This document shows positions 43,201 to 55,200 of a stretch of 64,000 nt of DNA, one piece after another (position 1 is the stretch's first letter; every line of letters begins with the position of its first letter). The notes under the pieces were generated by a model, which was not told where the DNA came from, ran no database searches, and saw only the letters and a list, made by a program, of their open reading frames with translations. The translations under genes and the position numbers were made by a program. The stretch spans positions 7,045,340-7,109,339 of the forward strand of contig OY294050.1 in assembly GCA_958510825.1 (NCBI GenBank). The letters run 5' to 3'. The stretch is from Brachypterus glaber (taxonomy: Eukaryota; Arthropoda; Insecta; Coleoptera; Kateretidae).

Positions 43201-46200
43201 TTTGTTCTTTGTTGAACAAATACAATATTTACTTGGCCAGGCGAAAAGTGTAACTATATAATTTTTATTAAAGAAATTACTGGCGCCATCTAAATTTTAG
43301 TAGAATTATCTTATTCTACAGATTCACATTAGCTATGTTCGTTCGTGCCGCTCAGTGCTACACTTTCCGGTCAACCAAATAAATACTGTATTTGTTGTAT
43401 GAAAAACAAATACAGTATTTATTTGGTTGGCTGGAAAGTGTAGCACAAATGAGATAGAGATAGGGTAGACGTCTTTTGTTTCATAATTCTAGTTGTAGAG
43501 AGCTCCATTGTAAAAATGAAATAAATCGTATAAAATTTTGTTAAGAATTAAAACTTCATAATTAACAATTTTGCGGTATATCGTTATTTGTAACAGGTGC
43601 TGTTTTTTTTAGAACAAATATTTTTTCTTATAATTTTTTATATTTAATACAAACACAAATATTTTACAGTAAACATTGTTTTATAATTTTAATATTTATG
43701 TAAACATAATTTCCCCGGGCAAAATTAAATGTCATCAAGGATGAAAGCCACAAAATTCCTTGATTAATAACATTTGCTTTGCATTTTGAACCACATCCTT
43801 CCTTCCTGCAATGCAATAACTGTCCAAAGACTACAGGCGCACTTTTTATTTATTTTTTGAATATAATCGTTTAAAATAATTATCATAAGTTAAATAATTA
43901 ACATAAATATTGAGTGGAAATAATCACAATTCAGCAGATTGTATTTAAATACATTCTGCAATGTAGTAAAAAAATTAAAAAAGGATTATAATGCTTCTGA
44001 TAGTTTGTCAGCTAAATGACAGGTTCGTTTTATTAATTTCTTATCTACCCAGAACCTGGGCAATGCGTTACCACCTTGAGCAGATACAGTGGTTTTAAAA
44101 TAAAATTGAAATGACAGGTTTTTATGCTTTTATCTACCTAAACCAAGATATATGAATTTCTCGAACAGTTATGGTCTTTACCCAAACCCCTCATTTAAAA
44201 ATATAAGAGATCCTTACCCTTTAGCGTTGAATCAGCACAAGTGAATTTAATTAAACCAAATATTATACTGTACAATATATTTGTACCTTATGTTTTACAA
44301 CATACTGATAAATATATTATTAATAATAAACGAGAATTTTTGTATTTCGGTATAGTTTTTTATTGAAAAACATATAGATTTCTGCCTAGCGCTTTCGGAG
44401 TGTTAGTCCATCTTCAGGGCTGGCACTGAAAGTAAGTAAAGGGGGGGTCAGTTAGATTTGAACAGATTTTGGGGCCCTTGAAATTAGGTTATGTTAAATT
44501 TTATTAAATTACTTACTTGTCAGTGCCTTACAGGGTGCAGCAGAGGATAAATAAAAAACTTTGTATTAACAACCAAACAAACCTAAATAACAATTTTAAC
44601 CCTCTTTTTAAAAACTTAATCTAATTTTACAACAATTTCCTATGAATAATTTTTCTGAAAATGATCGTCGCTGGCCGCCTATCCTTCCTCGTTGGACTGG
44701 CCATATACCCCCCTGAACATAGCCATTACGCAGAAGAAGAAGAAGAAGAAAAAAAAAAAAAAAATATTTTAAATGTCAAGATGTCCCGCAATTTTAATAT
44801 GTTAGTTTTTAAGTTTTAAAGTGTATGTAATCGTCCCTTTGCTCTAAATGTACTTTCCAACAACTATTTATCCTCTGCTGCACCCTGTAAGGCACTGACA
44901 AGTAAGTAATTTAATAAAATTTAACATAACCTAATTTCAAGGGCCCCAAAATCTGTTCAAATCTAACTGACCCCCCCTTTACTTACTTTCAGTGCCAGCC
45001 CTGAAGATGGACTAACACTCCGAAAGCGCTAGGCAGAAATCTATATGTTTTTCAATAAAAAACTATACCGAAATACAAAAATTCTCGTTTATTCTTATAT
45101 ACGGTATACAAAGTCAAAAAATCTTTCTAAATATATTATTGTTTATTTTGAGATATACATTTTTAGAGATACCTACACTCATATAGATTTCAACATCAAT
45201 TGATTATTCAAAGGTAATAAAATAATTTTTTGTAATTTTTTTTTTTAGAATTTTTTTGTTGCCTTCAAGATCAAGTCATCTTGGTGCCTTTGTAAAATTG
45301 TCCTAATAGAGGTTATAGCCGGCGCAATTACTATAGACTATTGTCCTCTCACTTGCACGCATGCTGCGTTACGAAGGTTAAAGCGTAAATTTGAGAGCAC
45401 ACTCGTCTAGTAAAAATTATTATTATAGTATCGTTTTGTAAGCTTTCCCATTTTTCACCTCCGCGCGTACCCCAATATACCAATTTTCACGAAAACTAAC
45501 TTTTGGTAACATACCTGTAAGCCAAATTTCAAGTCTCTAGCTTAAAGCGTTCTTAAGTTATCGTGCCCACAAGATTTCCCGGACAGACCGATCGACCGAC
45601 CGAGCGACATTTTTTGTTTGCTCGAAAAGTTAAACATTTTTGGTGGGGCCGATGAGATTTTTTTTAGACATCAAAATAAAGGTAGGTTACTCGGAGGCCC
45701 GTAGGTTACTCCCCCCGGCCCTGCATGTACAATGTACATGACATCAGTTTAAATTCTACATGAATTTTTAAATTTCTCAATCTTGAAATGATTGAACAAC
45801 CTCAAAAACCCCAATATAACAATTTACACGAAAACTACCCCCCACTCCTCAGGGGGTGGATTTAGAAAAATTTTATTATCAGATTCAGTTTCAGCAACCT
45901 CAAAAACCCCAATACACCAGTTATCACGAAAATTACCCCCACCCATCAGGGGGTGAAATTAGAAAAAAAGTATTATCAGATTCATATTCGTCGACCCCAA
46001 AAACCCCTATATACCAATTTTGAAGAAAATAATAATTTAGAAAAATTTTTACCCCCTCACCCCCTCGGGGTGGAATTAGAAAAGTTTTTTTATCAGATTC
46101 AATTTCAGCAACCTCAAAAACCCATATATAGCAATTTTAAAATTTTTCTAAAAAAAATGTATTTTGCCCCCCTTGCCGCACCCCAATGTTTACCAAAAAC

Positions 46201-49200
46201 AATCCCGAGCGAAAACTTTTGGTAACATACCTATATGCCAAATTTCAAGTCTCTAGCTTAAAGCGTTTTTAAGTGCCCACAAGATTTCCCGGACAGACCG
46301 ATTCGACCGACCGAGCGACAATTTTTTTTTTGCTCGAAATTGATTTATATCGACATAGAACGCAATAAAACGCAAAAATACACAAAAAAATAATTTTTGA
46401 AAATTTTTGCACGAATACAAGGCTTTTCGAATTTTTGAAAATTTTCAAAATGGGAAAGCAATATTTCACAACATTATGTGATATAGTCACTGATATTATT
46501 CACTAGAAACACGTAATGATAGAAATTATGCGATGTACCCACTTATCGAAATTCAAAATTGTCATATAATTTTAATTAGAGATAACGCAAATATTTTTTA
46601 TAGATAAAATGCTTAATACTTTAATTTGGTGCACTTTTTGCTGTCGTATGATTTTTTCCCTTTGATCTCATCATACCACTTTCAACAAAAAAAAAATAAC
46701 CCTAAGCAAGATCAAAAATATTTAAATTTTGTATATTTAAAGCGTTTTTCAAGCTATCGTTGCCAAATCCAAAAACCAAACGTAATAACTTTTACTCCAG
46801 ATTTGGTTGCGCAATTTGGCCAATATATGGGAGGCATAGCGTAGTGGCTAGCGCGTATGCATAGCAAGCCTACTAGCGTGAGTTCGATTCTCACTGTCGC
46901 CGAGTTGCCTTTTTCAGTTAATTAATAATTGAAAGCAATAAGTGAAACGGACACTCCCTAGAAACTGGTTCGAAAGTCAGTATAAGCCGGTGGTTCCCTC
47001 TACTACTAGCCCACACAAGTCCTGGACTTAGGGGATGCTTAATTAAGTAGAATAGTACGAGGTTAAACAAACAAACAATATTTCTTACCCAAACTTGCTG
47101 GGAATGTTTTTGATAAAAACAGGGTAATTTAAGAGGTCGAAGTGCCTAAAAACCGAGGGGTCGTCACTAAGCATAAATTTCGTTGTGATTTCCTAAGATT
47201 TCCTTCACACTTGGAGAGAAAAAATCTAATATATATAAATATATTCAACTAATTTTAAAAAAATCAATAATTTGTTTCAAGTTTAATAAGTACTTGTTCC
47301 TAAGAAATTAAATATTGGTACTATTTTTAATTATTTTTAGTATTTTAAATACTTGGAATAAATATATTCTTGGCATCTTTCATTTAAGTTTCTTTAAAAC
47401 TCACTACAAGAAGTTTTATTATTCAAATTAAGCACTAGTGCTTTAAAAGCTTACTTTGTTCAAGTTTTAACCTATTGGGCAATGCTGCTTTAGGTACATT
47501 ACCTTTATTTTAACTTATTTTCTGAAACTAAATTTTTATTCCCATTGCCATTTGGCCTAAGTAAGACACGTATTAACTTAATTTTATTTAACCCATTAGC
47601 GCCCAGGCTTATTTCACATTTTTAAAAAAAATTTTGTATAAAATCAGTGGTATCACTGGTTAACTGGTTTGTTTCCGGGATGAGTTCTACGTGAATTTCG
47701 GTCATATCGAGCTTGACCCATTAGCTCCCAGAATTTTTTATTCCAATTTTGATGTCAATTTTTGGGTTAAATCAGTGATACCACTGGGCGTTAATGGGTT
47801 AAGTACTTAATTTGCGGATATACAAACTTTTGTGCCACTTGATCTGAATATTACTTGTTTTTAGTCATCATTTTTCTGTGTGTATGAAAAACATTATAAT
47901 TTTAAACGAATTTCTGCGTATGTGATTTCCTAACGACTTCTCGACCAAGTGCGTCGTAAAGCGATGCTTTCCCGACTACTTCTGGATGGGGAAAGCAAGT
48001 TTCTCGGGGACTAGGTCAACAAAAATGTCGACAGTCCCGGTCAAAGGTCGTAAGTCCCTCAAACGAATCGATAGTCGGTATCTACGAAGACAGTGCGCCT
48101 GCTCAGCGGTTTTTCCTGCTGCCACTGCGTTTATTGAAATCTTTGTCACATACTGATCCTATATCGTGTCGGTTTCAAATTTATAAACACGTAAAAACCT
48201 CGAGTATTTGTTTAGATTCAGTCGGGAAAAAAGTTTTGTGCCGTGCTTGTTTTTTTCGCGCAGAAAAATGGCAGATTCCGAATTAAAAAACGTCGCTAAC
48301 GCCGTGGTGGATGATGTTTTGAACGGGGTTAATAAAGGCCTATCTGCCAAATCGTGTCAGAGGTCTTTGTTGTGTGTTTTGTTCTCTCCAAGTAAGTCAG
48401 ACCCTGAAAAGGTTGATCGTAGTAAAGTACTTTGCATCCTAGGGTGTTTAGATGTAAGTTTTGACATTGGCGGGCTTCTTAGTTAACGTTAATGTCAAAA
48501 ATGGAAACTGGTTGGCTTAGTTACATATAGGGACACTAGATCTAGGGCATTATTTTGATATAGTGTTCCTAGATTCAAGTAAAAAATTTTTACCAGGCAG
48601 TTTTATTAGTATTTAATTTTTAAGACATTTGTGGGTCAAGTTTTGACTGCGTCTGTGATTTCTTAAAAACAGTTACCTACTTGATTTTTAAATGCCGTAA
48701 AAATTTAATCCTAAGATAAAACTGGGCATATTCCCCTCTTACAAAGACTGCATTCATTCAACTTAATGCGCACCTTCAGATGTATATTGCGTTATCCTTG
48801 AGAACTCTATCTGTACAAGCACTGATTTTGGGGTGCTGGTATTAGAAATAATTCTCGATTTTTCCATTTTCAAACTTACTGTTACATAAAAGACTAAAAT
48901 GAAATTTAAAATTCTTGTGAAGGCTCTTACAAACCAAAAAATAACCAAATTACTAAAATCACGTGATTTTTACACTAATTACTAATTCAATTTTATATGA
49001 AGTGCCTATAGGCACTTGAGTTTTAATCATTACAGACAAGATACCTACTAAATTTGATTTTACAAAAAATACAAATGATAGACGATAGACCATTTTGTAT
49101 GTATGGAAGCAACTTTATTGCTTAGGTTAAATACAATTTTTTATAGTACCAATAACCGAACAACGTTGTGTTTTTCTGTAAAAACTTGTATTTAAGAACC

Positions 49201-52200
49201 AAATGTTTGGGGTTTCATATATTCAAAATTATTTCAAAAATACGATAGCAAATTCTGTGAATGAAATTTAATAGAGACACTACAACCTGTCAACGCAAAT
49301 TGTTCATTTCCTAAATTGCCTTTAGTAATTGAGGAGTTAACATGCAAACCGTGCTTTGTTCACTTTTTTTGGAAAACGAGTTATTGATAGATTCTTATCG
49401 CTCTATGTCATTTGCACATGAACCAACCTCACTTTTCAATTAAAACAAGCTTTTTCCTATTTTAAATAATTGTTAAAAACTAGGGTTTCAATCAGAGTGT
49501 GTTTTGTTAACCTCTCAGTTTCAGATCAAACCATGCTTTGTCCACCTGGCCAATGGGATTGCTGATATTCGGTCATTTGACTGCGTGTTTGTTTTCATTT
49601 AAGCTATTCATGTGTAGAATATGTGGTTACATTTTCATAAGGATCGGTCCAGTGTTTCCGGAGAAATCACGACCGCCGACCGAAAAAACGTTGTTTTGAG
49701 AAAAACGCGTTTAAAGTTTTTTTTAATGAAAATTTATCAAAAAGTCTACACATACTATTGAGAAAAACGCGTTTTAATTTTTTTTTTAATAAAAAATTAT
49801 GAACAAGTCTACATATACTTTCGAAAAATTTAAAAGAAAACGATTTTTTGAAAATTATAAACCAGAATGATTCCTTAATAAACTAATTTCGTCCAAACTG
49901 AGCTTTGTCCAAGTTGTTTTTCACATTTTTTGCATATTTCTTATGTATGCTTTTTGGAAAAGTATGTTAAGTAATAATCTACAGTGTATCTGGAATCTGT
50001 ACAAGCTATTAATAACAAGAAAATATTATAATTTTGTTCTAATAAGTTTTTGTATTTCCCGAAAAAACTTTTGGATGTGACAAAACACGGTTTGCATGTT
50101 ACCTCCTCAATTATAATTTGAACATTATATTAATATTTGAAGGTCGTCTTAATTGACCCATTGTACCAGCAGGTATATAAATAAATATGTAATTTAACTA
50201 TGTAATTTTAAACGACACATTTTTTTAAATGTGCTATATTTCGTTTTGTGATTGATAATGACTCATTATTAATAAGCTATGCTTTCCTCCAGACTGGTTG
50301 TTTAAACTATTTGTGTAAAAATTATCTGTCAGTAGTTGGATGATAACATTTATAGCTCATGGGGTATATGCCAGTATTATTATATTATTCACAGCATGAA
50401 CCTGAAGTTTGCAACGTTTTTTTGCATCGAAAATTCAAATAGTATATTAAAGCACTTATCCCATAACACGTTTTTAGCGCACTAGTACTTTAGAAAACTC
50501 GCCGCAAGCAGCTTGTTTTCTAAACTTGTACTCGTGCGCAAAAAACGTATGTTATGAAACTAGTACTTTAATATACTATTTGAATTTTCGTTGCAAAAAA
50601 ACGTTGCAAACTTCAGCTTCATTTCACAGCGCCAGCGCTAGAATAATATTATGCGGAAGTTTCGAATTTTCAAAAAAAAAACAAAAATCGTCCTAGAGAA
50701 AAAATATAATTTTGTTTCGTGAAAAAATAGGCAAGTTTTTTTTTTTCAAATGTCCGTCTGATTTCACGTTTTTGTGTACACGATAACTCAAGAACGAATA
50801 ATCCGATCGACTTGCAATTTTCAGAAAAAATCCAGTTCTACGAGGGGAAGACCCCTATTGTTTTTAAAAGTAAGTTTATTATTCGTTCTTGAGTTATTGT
50901 GTACACAAAAACGTGACATCAGACGGACGGACAGATGGACATTTGAAAATTAAAAAAAAAATCAATAATTTTTCGTTTTTCAAAAAAGATCTTTTTTCAA
51001 ATGTTTTTTTTTGTAATTTTTTTGAAGATTATTTGGGAAATGCAATATACCATTTACTGTGAATAATATATAATGGAATGTGCAGCATTACATTTCTTCA
51101 CGGCTTTTTTTTGTAAATAATCATACAATTGCATAAAAACTTTTATCTAAAAGATAAATTGGGGAGCCCAGTTTGGGGTAAATCACTGACCCCAATTTGG
51201 GGTTAATCACAGTAAAATTTTAACAAACTTTAATTTTATTCTTTTTTTTATGCATCATAAAAAATACTCCATAATTACAAACCAGAAATGTTATTTTAAT
51301 GTACGGCATATCCACAGCCTCGCATAAGAACGTAATACATAACAATGCGATGCCGTGATTGGCTTGATGTGCCGCCATGTATCTTGTAAGCCAAGCACTG
51401 TATTCTTATGTTTTATATTCTTATGCAAGCTTCTGGATAGGCCTTAAGGTTATTTTTGTATGGTTATGTAAATGTTGCTAATTGTTTACTTACACTTCTG
51501 CTCAAAAATATCGGCCCACCTAAAAAAATGCACATTTTTGAATGCAAATATCTCCAAAACTATTTAATGGATTTATTCGATCTTTTTTTTATTTTGAAGC
51601 TTGAACTATTAGCTCTTACTTACTGGAATAAAAATTATCAAACATCTTTTTTTATACCGGCAGCAATGAAAAGTGCACAGCTATGTTTTTTTACTGCACC
51701 TTTCGATATGCGCATGGTTCGCCACTGCATATTTTTTTACAATTTAATTAATTGATTTTATAGCCTAATTAAATGGAAGTAATCTCTTTTTAAATTTTTT
51801 AATTTTCCTTTTCTCGTTTAGGAGATATAAGGTTTTTTCTAAAAATTTACATTTTTGCAAGTAACAAAAAAACTACACAATGGATTTAATTGATTTTTTT
51901 TTTAATTTGAAGCTTAAATCGTAAACTTTTATTTATTTAATTTAGGTTTCTGTTGGAAACATGTTTAAACTGAGTTTACATTGCTTAAATAGTCATGTTT
52001 TTTTTACTCGATCTTTTTTGTTGCAATTTAAACACAAACTCAAATCTTTCCATAAGTTTTAAAACTTATTCTAATAGCCACACTTATTGTGACTGATTCC
52101 GTCTTTTATTTTTTATCATAAGTCTTCTCATTTAGGAGAAATTATGTTTTTTTGGTATATAAGGACTTTTTAAGTGGTGGGCTAGTGCCACCCCTGTAAC

Positions 52201-55200
52201 TAACTTTTTTATGATTGACAAGACTTGTCACTTATGTGACAATACTTTTTTAACTCGTTAAAATTTTATTTAATTGTATTATTTAAATGGAAACAAGTCC
52301 GGAAGTAGCTGCCCAAGCTGTAGCTCTGCTACAAGAAGGGCACAGTCAGCGTTATGTTGCTCAACAGTTAAATATTACGAGAGCAGCGGTAAGAAGAGTA
52401 TTCCAACGTTTTGAGGAGACCGGTTCCTTTAGTCGACGCCAAGGAGCTGGCAGACATAGGTGCACGTCCGCTCGGGATGACCGATTTATCGAGCTTAATT
52501 CCCTGCGGAATCGTCGTCTAAATTCAGTTAATTTGAGATCACGGCTTCAAGAAACAAGAGGTGTAGCAGTAAGTAGGTCCACTATTGGTCGAAGGCTTTT
52601 TGAAAGAAACCTTTGCTCTTATAAGGCCGCAACTGGACCTAAACTCACTGCTAACCATCGTCGTGCCAGGCTGCAGTTTGCAAGAAGACATTTAAACTGG
52701 GACAGAAACCAATGGTCAAAGGTTATGTTTTCTGATGAAACCAGGATATGTCTATTTGGGAATGATGAACGTTATGCACAGGCCTGCATTGCAGAAAAAG
52801 TTAGTTATGGTGGTGGATCGTGCATGATATGGGGAGGTATATCATTGGAAGCTAAAACTGAACCCGTTTTTATTATAAGGGAAGAACGTGGACGGCAAAG
52901 GCGAAGTCTTACAGCGGAAAGGTATGTCGAAGAAATTTTGGAAGAGCACGTCGTACCTTACGCCGGATTTATAGGCGATGACTTTATTTACATGCAAGAC
53001 AATGCAAAGCCGCATACTGCAGCAAATGTCAGACGATACTTAAGAGATGTCGGTATCGACGTCTTAGAGTGGCCAGCTAATAGCCCCGATCTTAACCCAA
53101 TCGAACATCTCTGGGATGAGTTAAAAAGAAGAATTCGATCAAGGAACCCAGCGCCAGCGACAATTCCAGAACTAATTATAGCAGTCGATGAAGAATGGGA
53201 AAATATACCTCAGAATACTATAAGAAACTTAATTCTCTCTATGAGTAATAGAGTACAGGATGTACTTAGGGATAGGGGGGGAAATACCAGATATTAATAT
53301 TAGACATATCGCACCCGTTACAGAACAGTGTTATAACACAAAATTTTGAAAAATGTGTTTTTAGTGTAATTACGGCTCTTATTAGGATCTACCGACCTGT
53401 ATAACTGGCATATTACATATAACTATAGCATAGTTTCATGTAATATGCCAGTTATACAGATCAGTAGATCTCAATACGAGCAGTAATTACACTAAAAACA
53501 CATTTTTCAAAATTTTGTGTCCTGTATTATTGTTATTGAGTATTCTGTTATTGTGTATTCTCTAATTGTGTTTTGTTATTGAGTATTCTTTTATTGTGTT
53601 CTGTATGGTTGTTATTGAGCATTCTGTTATTGTGTTCTGTTATTGAGTATTCTGTTATTGTGTTCTGTATTATTCTTATTGAGTTTGCAAGTTTTTTGTG
53701 GATTAGGCCTAATGGGGAAACCAGTATAAAAAAAAAGAGCTAATCACTTTACCTCATGGGTGGCTTGGAAATAAGTGCTGGTAAATAGGAACAAATTTGA
53801 TGGAAAAATAATACATATTTTTTAAAATAAACTGCTTATGGAATATATGTGGCTGGACTATAATTGTGTGGTTCTGAACTATTGTTGTGTTAAATTACGG
53901 TATGGAATATTTTTGAAAAAAAAATTGGAAAATGTACAAAAAAAGGAATGGAATTATTATTTTGAAAAGAATAGGAGTAAATGCTGCCAGGCATGGGATT
54001 TACAGCTGCCTGAAACCATTTTTAAAACCTAATTCTGTATGAAAAACATTGGGAAATATGACTATAACGTCTATAATATTTATGTAGATAAATTGTAACT
54101 ATAGTGTATACACATTGATAACCTAGCCTCAACCGTGTAATGTTGGTTAGTTTTAGTGTTTTGTTAAATTAAATTGAATGTTTTATTGACCATAATGTAA
54201 TGTAACTAATAATAACGAAAAACAGCATTGTTGTAAAAAAACATACACGTCTAATACGTTTTTTGTGTTTATAATTGTTATTAAATAATTTTAATAAAAT
54301 TTTAAATTTGTTTATTGTTATTTTATTTGATAAAATATTTTGTTTAAAAAAAATTAAAAAGCAAAAAGTCCTTAAAAAGACGTTAGAACTTGTTTTTCGA
54401 GTACCATTAGAGATTTAAACAGTCTGTGCAAAGTTCGTTCGACATATATGCCTCAAAACGCAGTCTGAGCTGGGAACCAAAAAGTTGCTAACGCAGAAAA
54501 CGTGTTAATTAAATGTATTTATTTAAGCTAAAGTTATAGAAGTGCAATAGATCTTTATATTCTATCGACGCTTTTCCGTCATATACAGTTTTACAGGGGT
54601 GGCACTAGCCCACTGATTAAAAAGTCACTTTTTCCGAAAAACTTTAATTTCTCCTAAATGAGAAGACTTATGATAAAAAATAAAAGAAGGAATCAGTCAC
54701 AATAAGTGTGGCTTTTAGAATAAGTTTTAAAACTTATGGAAACATTTGAGTTTGTGGTTAAATTGCATCAAAAAAGATTGGGTAAAAAAAACATGACTAT
54801 TTAAGCAATGTAAACCCAGTTTAAACATGTTTGCACCAGAAACTTAAATTAAATAAATAAAAGTTAAGGACTTAAGCTTCAAATTAAAAAATAAATCAAT
54901 TAAATCCACTGTGTAGTTTTTTTGTTATTTGCAAAAATGTTTATTTTCAGAAAAAACCGTATATCTCCTAAACGAGAAAAGGAAAATTAAAAAGTTAAAA
55001 AAGAAATTACTCCCATTTAATTGGCCTATAAAATCAATTAATTAAATTGTAAAAAAATATGCAGTGGCAAACCGTGCGCATATCGAAAGAAGCAGTAAAA
55101 AAACATAGCTGTGTAATTTTCATTGCTGCCGGTTTAAAAAAAGATTTTTGATAATTTTTATTCCAGTAATTAAGAGCTAAAAGTTCAAGCTTTAAAATAA

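Noticed and set aside
45953..46225. 90-codon plus-strand frame with repeated QPQKP motifs
   Set aside because: The repeats in the protein follow exactly the 100-bp DNA repeat. There is no independent coding evidence, and a similar frame arises at 7231 from the same unit.
46827..46905. Possible tRNA gene
   Set aside because: A and B boxes are present, but the acceptor stem does not close, and the sequence continues into a longer body with an ACAAACAAAC tail and CAATAT flanking repeats. A SINE fits better.
53838..54032. Small frame inside the Tc1-like element
   Set aside because: AT-driven composition, no homology recognised, lies in the non-coding part of the transposon.
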